Shown in pieces: positions 8,245 through 16,434 of a stretch of 20,185 nucleotides of DNA; the first letter of the stretch is position 1; each line of letters begins with the position of its first letter. The stretch comes from an uncultured Hungatella sp. Lineage in GTDB: Bacteria; Bacillota; Clostridia; Lachnospirales; Lachnospiraceae. Location of the stretch: assembly GCA_910588505.1 (NCBI GenBank), contig CAJUPQ010000067.1, forward strand, positions 1 through 20,185. Reading direction: 5' to 3'. The translations under genes were made by a program, and so were the position numbers. The notes beneath the pieces are model-generated. The model did no database searches. It saw only the letters and a list, made by a program, of their open reading frames with translations, and was not told where the DNA came from.

Positions 8245-9138
8245 ATGTATAGAATAGTGAAAGCAGAGCAGCTGGCGGACAAGATTTATCTCATGGATGT
8301 GGAAGCCCCCAGGGTAGCCAGGTCCTGCCAGCCGGGAGAATTTGTGATCGTAAAGGTAGATGAGGCGGGGGAGCGGATTCCCCTGACAGTCTGTGACTAT
8401 GACAGGGAGAGAGGCGTTGTGACCATTGTATTTCAGATCGTGGGCGCTTCCACCCAGAAGATGGCGGCTTTACAGGCCGGGGACAGTTTTCGGGATTTTG
8501 TGGGGCCTTTGGGAAGACCTTCGGAGTTTATCCGGGAGGATCTGGAGGTATTGAAAGGGAAGAAGATGCTGTTTGTGGCAGGGGGTGTTGGCACGGCGCC
8601 GGTGTATCCCCAGGTGAAGTGGCTGAGAGCCCACGGCATTGACGCGGACGTGGTGGTTGGAGCCAAGACCAAGGATATGCTGATCCTGGAGGAGCCTATG
8701 AGGGCCGTGGCGGGGAATCTCTACATAACCACGGACGACGGGTCCTACGGACAAAAGGGTCTGGTGACGGATGTGGTGAGAGACCTGGTGGAGAACCAGG
8801 GCAAAAAGTATGATGCGTGTGTAGCCATTGGGCCCATGATCATGATGAAATTTGTGTGCCTTCTGACAAAGGAGCTGAATATTCCTACCATTGTCAGCAT
8901 GAATCCTATTATGGTGGACGGCACGGGGATGTGCGGGGCCTGCCGTCTGACAGTCGGAGATGAGGTGAGGTTTGCCTGCGTGGACGGGCCGGAGTTTGAC
9001 GGGCATCTGGTGAATTTTGACGAGGCCATGAAGCGGCAGCAGATGTACCGGACCCAGGAGGGACGGGCGATGCTGAAACTGAAGGAGGGGGATACCCACC
9101 ATGGCGGATGCGGATTTTGCGGGGACGGACAGGGCTGA
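8245..9138 (+). CDS. nfnA: NADH-dependent reduced ferredoxin:NADP+ oxidoreductase, subunit A
   Basis: FAD- and [2Fe-2S]-containing subunit of an electron-bifurcating transhydrogenase, which couples NADPH oxidation to reduction of NAD+ and ferredoxin, or the reverse. The 297 residues show the FAD-binding RIPLT (44-48), the nucleotide-binding GGVGTAP (113-119), and the [2Fe-2S] ligand region DGTGMCGAC with a later Cys (C230, C233, C245). An extra CGFC pair ends the protein (C289, C292). The frame is open from 8158, but GAGGAGG just before the ATG at 8245 fixes the start. The partner subunit follows after 190 nt. Homologues are often labelled sulfide dehydrogenase or dihydroorotate dehydrogenase electron transfer subunit; the nfnB partner favours Nfn. 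Confidence 0.88.
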   Translation: MYRIVKAEQLADKIYLMDVEAPRVARSCQPGEFVIVKVDEAGERIPLTVCDYDRERGVVTIVFQIVGASTQKMAALQAGDSFRDFVGPLGRPSEFIREDLEVLKGKKMLFVAGGVGTAPVYPQVKWLRAHGIDADVVVGAKTKDMLILEEPMRAVAGNLYITTDDGSYGQKGLVTDVVRDLVENQGKKYDACVAIGPMIMMKFVCLLTKELNIPTIVSMNPIMVDGTGMCGACRLTVGDEVRFACVDGPEFDGHLVNFDEAMKRQQMYRTQEGRAMLKLKEGDTHHGGCGFCGDGQG

Positions 9139-9328
9139 GAGCCGGGATGTAAGCCGGATTTTCGGTAAACACCAGGGGAGTGGCAGCGGTTGTGTCAGGA
9201 TTTACAGTGGTTACAGAGGATATCTGAACATTTACAGGACAGAATGTGTGAGCGCTTTCGGAAAGCTGTCCGCCCAAACAGGGGCGCGGGAAAGTTTGGG
9301 AGTGCTTTGACGCGGAATGGAGGAAATT
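9139..9328 (+). other. 190-nt gap between nfnA and nfnB
   Basis: No recognised gene, terminator or clear promoter is seen. A 69-codon open frame (9101-9310) crosses it, overlapping the nfnA end and closing 18 nt before nfnB. Its composition is not protein-like and its ribosome binding site (AAGGAGG) is about 12 nt from the ATG. ATTTACAG occurs twice in the gap. Confidence 0.5.
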
Positions 9329-10717
9329 ATGGATGTGCTGAAAAAGGTTCCGGTCCGGGAGCAGGACCCTAAAGTGAGAGCCGCTAATTTTGAGGAAGTT
9401 TGTCTTGGATATAACAGGGAGGAGGCTATGGAGGAGGCCTCCAGGTGTTTGAACTGTAAGAATGCCAAGTGTGTGAAGGGCTGCCCGGTGGCCATTGATA
9501 TTCCGGGATTTGTGCAGCAGGTGAAGGAGGGAGCGTTTGAGGAGGCGGCAAAGGTTATCGCCAAGTCCTCCGCCCTTCCGGCTGTGTGCGGCAGGGTGTG
9601 TCCTCAGGAAAGCCAGTGCGAGGGCCAGTGTATCCGGGGAATCAAGGGGGAGCCGGTGTCCATCGGGAAGCTGGAACGGTTTGTGGCCGACTGGTCCAGG
9701 GAGAATGGCTTTGTGCCGGAAAAGCCGGACCACACCAACGGAAAGAGGGTGGCTGTTATTGGGTCCGGCCCTGCCGGGCTTACCTGCGCCGGGGATCTGG
9801 CCAAGTTAGGGTATGAGGTGACCATTTTCGAGGCGCTTCATGAGCCTGGCGGCGTGTTGCTCTACGGGATTCCAGAGTTTCGTCTTCCAAAGGAGGGCGT
9901 GGTGATGCCGGAGATTGAGAATGTGAAGAAACTGGGTGTGAAGATCGAGACCAATGTGATCATCGGCAAGTCAGTGACCATTGATGAGCTTTTGGAGGAA
10001 GAGGGATTTGAGGCGGTGTTTATCGGATCGGGCGCGGGACTTCCCATGTTTATGGGAATTCCCGGGGAGAATGCCAACGGTGTGTTTTCGGCCAATGAGT
10101 ATCTGACCAGAAGCAATCTGATGAAGGCCTTTCGGGACGACCATGACACACCGATCGCGGCGGGGAAGAAAGTGGCGGTGGTAGGCGGAGGCAATGTGGC
10201 CATGGACGCCGCCAGGACGGCCCTGCGGCTGGGGGCTGACGTTCATATCGTGTACCGGAGAAGCGAGGCGGAGCTTCCGGCCCGGGTGGAGGAAGTTCAC
10301 CACGCGAAAGAGGAGGGGATCATCTTTGACCTTCTGACCAACCCTACAGAGATTTTGGTGGATGACAATGGCTGGGTCAAGGGGATGCGGTGCATCCGCA
10401 TGGAACTTGGGGAGCCGGATGCTTCCGGCAGAAGAAGGCCCGTGCCTGTGGAAGGGTCGGAGTTTGTCATTGACGTGGACACGGTTATTATGTCCCTGGG
10501 GACTTCACCGAATCCTCTGATCTCCAGCACCACCAAAGGGCTGGAGGTGAACAAAAGGAAGTGTATCGTGGCAGAGGAGACCAGCGGCAAGACCAGCAAA
10601 GAGGGAGTTTACGCCGGAGGCGACGCGGTGACCGGAGCTGCCACGGTGATCCTTGCCATGGAGGCAGGACGGGCGGGAGCCAGGGGGATTGATGAGTTTT
10701 TGAGAAAAACCACATAA
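9329..10717 (+). CDS. nfnB: NADH-dependent reduced ferredoxin:NADP+ oxidoreductase, subunit B (GltA-like)
   Basis: Bifurcating subunit carrying FAD, the NADP(H) site and two [4Fe-4S] clusters; related to the small subunit of glutamate synthase. The 462 residues show an N-terminal cluster domain (C40, C43, C48, C52; C87, C91, C97, C101), an FAD Rossmann motif (VAVIGSGPAG, 141-150), a second dinucleotide motif (VAVVGGGNVAMDAART, 282-297) and a C-terminal FAD contact (GVYAGGDAVTGAATV). An in-frame ATG exists at 9317, but GGAGG (9319-9323) overlaps it and sits 5 nt before the ATG at 9329, which is therefore the start. No glutamate synthase large subunit is nearby, and nfnA is, so the transhydrogenase role is preferred over NADPH-glutamate synthase. 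Confidence 0.9.
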   Translation: MDVLKKVPVREQDPKVRAANFEEVCLGYNREEAMEEASRCLNCKNAKCVKGCPVAIDIPGFVQQVKEGAFEEAAKVIAKSSALPAVCGRVCPQESQCEGQCIRGIKGEPVSIGKLERFVADWSRENGFVPEKPDHTNGKRVAVIGSGPAGLTCAGDLAKLGYEVTIFEALHEPGGVLLYGIPEFRLPKEGVVMPEIENVKKLGVKIETNVIIGKSVTIDELLEEEGFEAVFIGSGAGLPMFMGIPGENANGVFSANEYLTRSNLMKAFRDDHDTPIAAGKKVAVVGGGNVAMDAARTALRLGADVHIVYRRSEAELPARVEEVHHAKEEGIIFDLLTNPTEILVDDNGWVKGMRCIRMELGEPDASGRRRPVPVEGSEFVIDVDTVIMSLGTSPNPLISSTTKGLEVNKRKCIVAEETSGKTSKEGVYAGGDAVTGAATVILAMEAGRAGARGIDEFLRKTT

Positions 10718-10731
10718 GGAGCGTGATTGCC

Positions 10732-11922
10732 ATGAAAAAATATAAGCGGATTTTTACGATCGTCATAGATTCCTTAGGGGTGGGAGCTATGCCTGACGCG
10801 GCGGAGTACGACGATGTGGGGACAGACACCCTGGGACATATTGACGACTGTATGGATCCGTTTGTGATCCCTAATCTGGCCCGCATGGGGCTTGCCAACC
10901 TTCATCCGTTAAAGCATGTGAAGGCTGTGGATAAGCCTTTAGGGTATTTTGGGCGGCTTTTGGAGGCCAGCACAGGGAAGGATACCATGACCGGACACTG
11001 GGAGATGATGGGGCTTCACATTACAAAGCCGTTTCAGACGTTTACAGAGACCGGATTTCCAAAGGAACTTCTGGATGAGCTGTCAGCCAGGACAGGCCAT
11101 AAGATCGTGGGTAATAAGTCTGCCAGCGGTACGGAGATTCTGGACGAGCTGGGAGAGCATGAGATTGCCACAGGGGATATGATCGTATACACTTCCGCGG
11201 ATTCTGTGCTGCAGATCTGCGGCAATGAGGAGACCTTTGGCCTTGAGGAGCTGTACCGGTGCTGTGAGATCGCCAGGGAGCTGACGTTGAAGGATGAGTG
11301 GAAGGTAGGGCGGGTGATCGCCAGGCCCTATGTGGGAAAGAAAAAGGGCCAGTTTAAGCGGACCAGCAACCGTCACGATTATGCCCTGAAGCCTTATGGC
11401 AGGACGGCTATGGACGCTTTGAAGGCGGCTGGGTATGACGTTATCAGCGTAGGAAAGATCCGGGATATTTTTGACGGCCAGGGGATTACTGAGAGTTATA
11501 AGTCTAAAAGCAGCGTTCACGGTATGGAGCAGACCATTGAGCTGGCGGATAAGGAGTTTACCGGGCTGTGCTTTGTGAATCTGGTGGATTTTGACGCGCT
11601 GTGGGGCCATCGGAGAAACCCTGCAGGGTATGGACAGGAGCTGGAGCGGTTTGACGAGAAATTGGGAGAGCTCCTTGGGAAGCTTAAGGAGGATGACCTG
11701 CTGATCATCACGGCTGACCACGGCAATGACCCTACTTACAAGGGGACGGACCACACCAGGGAGAAGGTGCCGTTTTTGGCCTGGTCGCCTTCCATGAAAG
11801 GGGGAGGAGCCCTGCCGGATGGGGATACGTTCGCGGTGATCGGAGCGACCATCGCCGACAATTTTATTGTGGATATGCCAGAGGGAACCATCGGAACATC
11901 GATTTTGGAGAAAATTGGATAA
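10732..11922 (+). CDS. deoB: Phosphopentomutase
   Basis: Interconverts (deoxy)ribose 1-phosphate and 5-phosphate in nucleoside salvage; cytoplasmic and metal dependent. The 396 residues have normal family length. The metal-site Asp13 lies in VIDSLGVGAMPDA, the catalytic Thr85 in KDTMTGHWE, and the C-terminal metal motifs are ITADHGNDPT and DHTREKVPF, as in the alkaline phosphatase superfamily. A GTG at 10723 is in frame but only 1 nt from AAGGAG; the ATG at 10732, 10 nt away, is preferred. It starts 14 nt after nfnB, so it is the third gene of that operon, and a strong terminator follows. Confidence 0.97.
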   Translation: MKKYKRIFTIVIDSLGVGAMPDAAEYDDVGTDTLGHIDDCMDPFVIPNLARMGLANLHPLKHVKAVDKPLGYFGRLLEASTGKDTMTGHWEMMGLHITKPFQTFTETGFPKELLDELSARTGHKIVGNKSASGTEILDELGEHEIATGDMIVYTSADSVLQICGNEETFGLEELYRCCEIARELTLKDEWKVGRVIARPYVGKKKGQFKRTSNRHDYALKPYGRTAMDALKAAGYDVISVGKIRDIFDGQGITESYKSKSSVHGMEQTIELADKEFTGLCFVNLVDFDALWGHRRNPAGYGQELERFDEKLGELLGKLKEDDLLIITADHGNDPTYKGTDHTREKVPFLAWSPSMKGGGALPDGDTFAVIGATIADNFIVDMPEGTIGTSILEKIG

Positions 11923-11941
11923 TGGGCCGTTTATGGACGCC

Positions 11942-11978
11942 AAAAAAGCCGCCTGCGGGATACGCAGGCGGCTTTTTT
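11942..11978 (+). terminator. Intrinsic terminator of the nfnA-nfnB-deoB operon
   Basis: Perfect 16-bp inverted repeat: AAAAAAGCCGCCTGCG, loop GGATA, then its complement ending in TTTTTT. It lies 19 nt after the deoB stop. The A-tract and T-tract make it bidirectional in principle. Confidence 0.97.
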
Positions 11979-12049
11979 GATGCGCTTTAGTGTGGTAGTG
12001 AGGTAGTTAAGCGGTGGAAAAACAGATTAGAAGGATGAGAGGAGATAGG

Positions 12050-12907
12050 ATGAAGGATTTTGGGCAGTTAAAAAGTATTTTTTGGATTTTGGTGGGCAAT
12101 ACCATGTACGCGCTGGCAATTACGATCTTTATCTTGCCCAACGGGTTGATCACAGGGGGGACCACAGGGCTGGCGCTGTTCTTTTATCACCAGTTCGGGG
12201 TGCCGCTCCAGGGGTTTGTGACAGTGTTTAATGTGGTGATGTTTGTTCTGGGGGCTGCGGTGCTGGGGAAGAAGTTTGCGCTGACTACGGTGATCAGCAC
12301 ATTTTACTATCCGTTTATTTTGTCTGTGTTTCAGAGTCTTCCCGCTTTGGGAAAGGTGACAGAGGATAATCTTCTGGCAGTGATCTTTTCCGGGCTTTTG
12401 ATCGGCGCGGGAATCGGGGTGGTGATCCGGGCCGGAGCTTCCACAGGAGGCATGGATATCCCGCCGCTGGTGCTGAACAAGAAGATGGGTCTGCCGGTGT
12501 CCATGACCATGAATGGGATGGATACGGCGATCCTTCTTTTGCAGATCGTGTTTACGGACAAGGAGATGGTGCTCTACGGGATCCTTCTGGTGTTGGTGTA
12601 CACGTCTGTGCTGAACAGGGTGCTGCTTTTAGGACAGGCCAAAATGCAGGTGAAGATCGTGACAGAGCGCTATGAGGAGATCAACCAGGCCATTGCCAGG
12701 GATTTGGACCGAGGAGTGACGCTGTTTCGGTCAAGGACCGGGCATTTGAAGCGGGATGGTTATGTGGTCATGTCTGTGGTCAATAACCGGGAGCTGGTGC
12801 AGTTAAACCAGTTGATACAGAAGATTGATCCCCAGGCGTTTATTGTGATCCATCAGGTGAATGAGGTGAGGGGGAGAGGGTTTACGCTGAAAAAGGAGTA
12901 TGATTAG
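12050..12907 (+). CDS. YitT family membrane protein (DUF161/DUF2179)
   Basis: 285 residues with about five hydrophobic segments in the first 190 residues, including the typical ILPNGLITGGTTGLAL (about 25-40) and IRAGASTGGMDIPPL motifs. A C-terminal soluble DUF2179 domain follows (VKIVTERYEEINQAI to EVRGRGFTLKK). Function is unknown for most of this family. The open frame begins at 12014, but GGAG 5 nt before the ATG at 12050 gives the usual family start. It stands alone between two terminators and reads as a single-gene unit; no convincing promoter was found in the 70 nt before it. Confidence 0.93.
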   Translation: MKDFGQLKSIFWILVGNTMYALAITIFILPNGLITGGTTGLALFFYHQFGVPLQGFVTVFNVVMFVLGAAVLGKKFALTTVISTFYYPFILSVFQSLPALGKVTEDNLLAVIFSGLLIGAGIGVVIRAGASTGGMDIPPLVLNKKMGLPVSMTMNGMDTAILLLQIVFTDKEMVLYGILLVLVYTSVLNRVLLLGQAKMQVKIVTERYEEINQAIARDLDRGVTLFRSRTGHLKRDGYVVMSVVNNRELVQLNQLIQKIDPQAFIVIHQVNEVRGRGFTLKKEYD

Positions 12908-12920
12908 GCGGGTGACAGAT

Positions 12921-12972
12921 AAAAAGCAGCAAGCTTACTTTTCTTGGGGGAAGAGTAGGCTCGCTGCTTTTT
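12921..12972. terminator. Terminator between yitT-like gene and regulator remnant
   Basis: Arms AAAAAGCAGCAAGCTTACT (12921-12939) and its near complement (12954-12972) pair over 19 positions with one mismatch and one wobble, then run into a T-tract. The A-tract on the left means it can also terminate the minus-strand remnant, whose stop codon is adjacent. Confidence 0.88.
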
Positions 12973-12973
12973 G

Positions 12974-13147
12974 TCAAAGTTCAAACATGTATCGGCTTCC
13001 TACATAATACTGTCTTCCAATGCACAGAGGATGACTGTTCTGGTCAATGAAGTAGCAATTCATGAACAGAAGGGGCTCGCCGGTGGGAATGCCAAGTTTT
13101 TGGGCCTGTTCCGGGGAAGCTTTGGCGATTTCTTCTGCCGGGATTGA
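12974..13147 (-). pseudogene. 3' remnant of a GntR-family regulator (UTRA domain)
   Basis: About 57 residues read like the end of a UTRA effector domain: IPAEEIAKASPEQAQKLGI, then GEPLLFMNCYFIDQ, then LCIGRQYYVGSRYMFEL before the stop. GntR/HutC regulators normally have about 240 residues with an N-terminal winged helix; everything upstream is missing. The open frame continues to 13297, but those residues are antisense to the HAD remnant and not regulator-like. Homology breaks near 13137-13147. It may once have controlled a nearby sugar operon; the target cannot be known. Confidence 0.72.
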
Positions 13148-13277
13148 GGCCGCGCTGAATGCGGGGCTTCGGGTGTATGCCCTGCGGCCGAGGCATGGGG
13201 AGCGGATAGACCAAAGCAGGGCTTTTGGGGTGATTGAGCGTCTGGGGGAGGTGTTGGAGAGGTTGGGGGAGATGTAG
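13131..13277 (+). pseudogene. 3' remnant of a HAD-superfamily hydrolase
   Basis: The plus-strand frame reads SSAGIEAALNAGLRVYAL, then IDQSRAFGVIERLGEVLERL and a stop. This resembles the C-terminal motif IV region of beta-phosphoglucomutase-like HAD phosphatases (ED/S-x-x-GIxAAxxAGxxV), where the acidic metal residues should precede GIEAA. Those residues and all upstream domains are missing. The frame runs open leftward only through antisense regulator sequence. The assignment rests on one short motif. Confidence 0.5.
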
Positions 13278-13370
13278 GGAAATTGGAAAAATAACACCTG
13301 ATTTGTGTAGATTTTGAAAAAACAGTCATACTAACAGGAGAAATCCATTTAGAAAGGAACGTCTGATGAT

Positions 13371-14528
13371 ATGGGACGATGGAAGATCTCTTGGGGAGTG
13401 AGGCTGTTTTTTGCTGCTTTTTTGGCGGCGGTTATGGCGGTTGGCATGGCAGGATGCCAAGCTGCGGCAGATAGTAAAAGGATCGTGCGGATCGCTCTGG
13501 GGCAGTCGGAAAGCCACCCGGAGTATGTGGGGCTTGTGGCTTTTAAGGAGTATGTGGAGGAGCGCTTGGGGGAGCGGTATGAGGTGCAGATTTTTCCAAA
13601 TGAGATCTTGGGGGCGACTCAGAGGGCTATTGAGCTGACCCAGACTGGGGCTATTGATTTTGTGGTGGCCGGGACTGCGAATTTGGAAACGTTTGCAGAT
13701 GTATATGAGATTTTCAGTATGCCCTACTTGTTTGATTCGCCGGAGGTTTACAAGGTGGTTATGGGGGATGAGGAGATGATGAACGGCATTTATGAGTCCA
13801 CGGACCGGGCAGGGTTTCGGGTGTTGACCTGGTACAATGCGGGGACCAGGAATTTTTATGCCAAGAAGCCTGTGTACAGACCCGAGGACCTGCGGGGGAT
13901 GAAGATCCGAGTGCAGCAAAGCCCGGCCAGCGTGAAGATGATGCAGGCTTTCGGGGCGGCGGCCTCGCCTATGAGCTTTGGGGAGGTGTACACAGCCATC
14001 CAGCAGGGGGTTATTGACGGGGCGGAGAACAATGAATTGGCCCTGACCAACAACAAGCACGGGGAGGTGGCCAAATATTTTACTTACAATATGCATCAGA
14101 TGGTGCCGGATATGCTGGTGGGGAATCTGAAGTTTTTAAATGGGCTGACGTCCCAGGAGTTGGAGGTTTTCAGGGAGGCAGCCAGGCGGTCCAATGAGGT
14201 GGAGCTTGAGGAATGGGATCGGCAGGTGGAGCAGGCGAAAAAGACCGCCATGGAGGATATGGGGGTGGAATTTCTGGAAGCTGATGTGGAGGCGTTTCGG
14301 GAGAAAGTGCTGCCTCTCCATCAGGAGATGCTGGAGGATAATCCCCACATTGTTCAGGTGTATGAGGCCATACAGGAGGTGAATGTAAGGATGAGGGAGA
14401 CAGGAGTGGAGGCCAGCGCATTTTTAGGGGAGTGGAAACCGCAGTCTGCCATGGAGGCCGGGCGGAGTATGAGATGGAGGCTGGACTGGGAATTTGGAGA
14501 CGGGGAGGAATGGCAGTGGACGGAGTGA
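13371..14528 (+). CDS. dctP: TRAP transporter solute-binding lipoprotein (DctP family)
   Basis: Extracytoplasmic binding protein of a tripartite ATP-independent transporter, which uses an ion gradient to import organic acids. The 385 residues begin with a signal peptide and lipobox VGMAGC (Cys29), so it is likely lipid anchored. Mature DctP features are GQSESHPEYVG, IFPNEILGATQRAIELTQTG, NAGTRNFY (Arg160), DLRGMKIRVQQSP (Arg180, the usual carboxylate-binding Arg) and QQGVIDGAENN (211-221). The ATG at 13371 lies 12 nt from AAAGGA. No convincing promoter was seen in 13278-13370. It is followed immediately by dctQ and dctM. Nearby uxuA and uxuB suggest a hexuronate or related acid as substrate; that is inference. 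Confidence 0.92.
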   Translation: MGRWKISWGVRLFFAAFLAAVMAVGMAGCQAAADSKRIVRIALGQSESHPEYVGLVAFKEYVEERLGERYEVQIFPNEILGATQRAIELTQTGAIDFVVAGTANLETFADVYEIFSMPYLFDSPEVYKVVMGDEEMMNGIYESTDRAGFRVLTWYNAGTRNFYAKKPVYRPEDLRGMKIRVQQSPASVKMMQAFGAAASPMSFGEVYTAIQQGVIDGAENNELALTNNKHGEVAKYFTYNMHQMVPDMLVGNLKFLNGLTSQELEVFREAARRSNEVELEEWDRQVEQAKKTAMEDMGVEFLEADVEAFREKVLPLHQEMLEDNPHIVQVYEAIQEVNVRMRETGVEASAFLGEWKPQSAMEAGRSMRWRLDWEFGDGEEWQWTE

Positions 14529-15130
14529 GAACCGCGCGCAGGCATCTTGACAGGATTTTGGAATTGGCCCAGACAGGGCTGTTTGGGATGATGGTTGTGG
14601 TGGGGACGTATCAGATCCTTGTACGGTATCTGTTTAACAGACCAAGTACAATGTCCGAGGAGCTTTTGACTTACGCGTTCGCGTGGCTGGCTCTTTTGGC
14701 GGCAGCGTATATGTTTGGGAAACGGGGGCATATGCGCATGGGATTTCTGGCGGACAGAGCGTCAAGAAATGGGAGGATGGCTTTGGAGGTGGTCTCGGAA
14801 TGTCTGGTGTTTTTGTTCGGGGCTGTGGTGATGGTCTATGGGGGAATTAAGATCACGGCTTTGACTATGGCCCAGAAGACGGCCTCCCTGGGGATTCCTA
14901 TGGGGTATGTGTACGCTATTGTGCCTGCTTGCGGGGGAATGATCCTTGTGTACAGTATCCTGAATCTGGCTCAGATGATGGGAGGGCGCGAAGGGCAGAG
15001 ATACCTGGACGGGCCAGAGAGGGAAGAGGCAAAGGCTGGGAAGACAGGAAAGGCGGGGGAGGGGAGTATTGAGCGCGAAAAGGAAGGCAGCGGGGAATGG
15101 GGAAAAAGGAAGGAGAGTGACAGAAAATGA
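14510..15130 (+). CDS. dctQ: TRAP transporter small membrane subunit (DctQ family)
   Basis: Small four-helix subunit joining binding protein and large permease. Helices lie at about 19-42, 51-69, 92-112 and 131-155, with the family-type VRYLFNRPSTMSEELLTYAF (38-57) and KRGHMRMGFL. At 206 residues it is longer than the usual 160-180 because of a hydrophilic, charged tail (about 158-206) rich in Glu, Lys and Gly. The start is uncertain: ATG 14510 has GGAGA 9 nt upstream, GTG 14516 is 7 nt from a stronger GGAGG, and GTG 14525 overlaps the dctP stop. All give the same membrane region. It overlaps dctM by ATGA. Confidence 0.85.
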   Translation: MAVDGVRTARRHLDRILELAQTGLFGMMVVVGTYQILVRYLFNRPSTMSEELLTYAFAWLALLAAAYMFGKRGHMRMGFLADRASRNGRMALEVVSECLVFLFGAVVMVYGGIKITALTMAQKTASLGIPMGYVYAIVPACGGMILVYSILNLAQMMGGREGQRYLDGPEREEAKAGKTGKAGEGSIEREKEGSGEWGKRKESDRK

Positions 15131-16434
15131 GTATTGCCTGGATAGCTGGATTAACGATTCTGGTGGTTCTTATGGGGCTGCTTTTGGCGGGGATTCCCAT
15201 TGCCATCGCTTTGGCAGTGTCCTCCATATGCGCGATTTTGCCGGTGCTGGAAATGGAGCCGGCTTTGGTGACAGGAGCCCAAAGGATATTTTCCGGTATC
15301 TCGGTGTTTAACCTGATCGCTATTCCGTTTTTTATTCTGGCGGGAAATCTTATGAACCGGGGAGGTATTGCCATACGGCTGATCCAGTTTGCCAAGCTGT
15401 TTACGGGAAGGATTCCGGGAGCTTTGGCTCACACTAATATTGTGGCCAATATGTTGTTTGGGGCTATCTCGGGGTCAGGAACAGCGGCAGCCTCGGCTAT
15501 GGGCGCGATCATCGGACCGGTGGAGGAGAAGGAGGGGTATGACAGGAATTTTTCGGCGGCAGTGAATATTGCCACGGCTCCTACAGGGTTACTTATCCCG
15601 CCCAGCAATGTGATGATAACCTATGCTTTAGTCAGCGGCGGCACATCCATTGCGGCGCTGTTTATGGCAGGGTATATTCCGGGGATTTTGTGGGGATTGG
15701 CTTGTATGGCGGTGGCATATGTGTATGCCCGAAAGTGTGGTTACCGCAGCGCCAGGACGTTTTTGGGGAAGGAGAAATTACGGACGTTCTGGGAGGCGGT
15801 TCCCAGTCTGCTTATGATCGTCATTGTGATCGGAGGGATCATCAAAGGGATCTTTACGGCTACGGAGGGTGCGGTGGTGGCAGTGGTTTACAGCCTGGTG
15901 TTGTCCCTGTTTTTTTACCGCTCCATCCGTCTGGCGGATCTGCCAGGGATTTTTATGGACAGCGCCCAGATGACCGGTATTATCATTTTTCTGATCGGCG
16001 TTTCCAGCATTATGTCCTGGGTGATGGCGTTTACAGATCTGCCGAGGGAGATTTCTAAGGTTATGCTGGGAATCAGCGACAATCGGTATGTGATCCTTTT
16101 GATCATCAATGTCCTTCTTTTGGTGGTGGGGACGTTCATGGATATGACTCCTGCCTGCCTTATTTTTACGCCGATTTTTCTGCCGGTGTGCAGAGAGCTG
16201 GGCATGAATTCAGTACATTTTGGGATCATGATGATCTTTAATTTGTGTATCGGGACCATAACTCCGCCGGTGGGGACTACGCTGTTTGTGGGGATCAAGG
16301 TGGGGAATACCAGGATCGAGGATGTGATCAGGCCGCTGTTGTTTTATTTTGCCGCTATCTTTGTGGTGCTTTTGGTGGTAACCTATGTTCCGGCGGTGTC
16401 TATGTGGCTGCCTGGGCTTTTGGGGTATGTTTAG
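15127..16434 (+). CDS. dctM: TRAP transporter large permease (DctM family)
   Basis: Large subunit forming the transport path, 435 residues and hydrophobic throughout (about 12 membrane segments). Conserved features include LAGIPIAIALAVSS near the N terminus, FILAGNLMNRGGIA, the ISGSGTAAASAMGAIIGPV motif, the PPSNVMITYALVSGG motif, MDMTPACLIFTPIFLPV, and ITPPVGTTLFVGIKVGN near the end. Length is normal. The ATG overlaps the dctQ stop (ATGA), consistent with strict dctPQM coupling. No classical terminator follows directly; the first strong hairpin downstream is the inverted-repeat element at 16875-17037. Confidence 0.96.
   Translation: MSIAWIAGLTILVVLMGLLLAGIPIAIALAVSSICAILPVLEMEPALVTGAQRIFSGISVFNLIAIPFFILAGNLMNRGGIAIRLIQFAKLFTGRIPGALAHTNIVANMLFGAISGSGTAAASAMGAIIGPVEEKEGYDRNFSAAVNIATAPTGLLIPPSNVMITYALVSGGTSIAALFMAGYIPGILWGLACMAVAYVYARKCGYRSARTFLGKEKLRTFWEAVPSLLMIVIVIGGIIKGIFTATEGAVVAVVYSLVLSLFFYRSIRLADLPGIFMDSAQMTGIIIFLIGVSSIMSWVMAFTDLPREISKVMLGISDNRYVILLIINVLLLVVGTFMDMTPACLIFTPIFLPVCRELGMNSVHFGIMMIFNLCIGTITPPVGTTLFVGIKVGNTRIEDVIRPLLFYFAAIFVVLLVVTYVPAVSMWLPGLLGYV

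Noticed and set aside
9101..9310. 69-codon gene between nfnA and nfnB
   Set aside because: Ribosome binding site is too distant (about 12 nt), composition is not protein-like and I see no homology; kept only as a finding about the spacer.
9329..10717. nfnB as the small subunit of glutamate synthase
   Set aside because: No glutamate synthase large subunit is adjacent, while an NfnA-type FAD/[2Fe-2S] partner is, so the transhydrogenase reading fits better.
11083..11943. Minus-strand open frame of 286 codons opposite deoB
   Set aside because: Antisense shadow produced by codon bias of deoB; its upstream end also runs into the deoB terminator.
13326..14096. Minus-strand open frame of 256 codons opposite dctP
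   Set aside because: Shadow frame; low-complexity His/Leu/Pro composition and dctP has clear signal peptide and family motifs.
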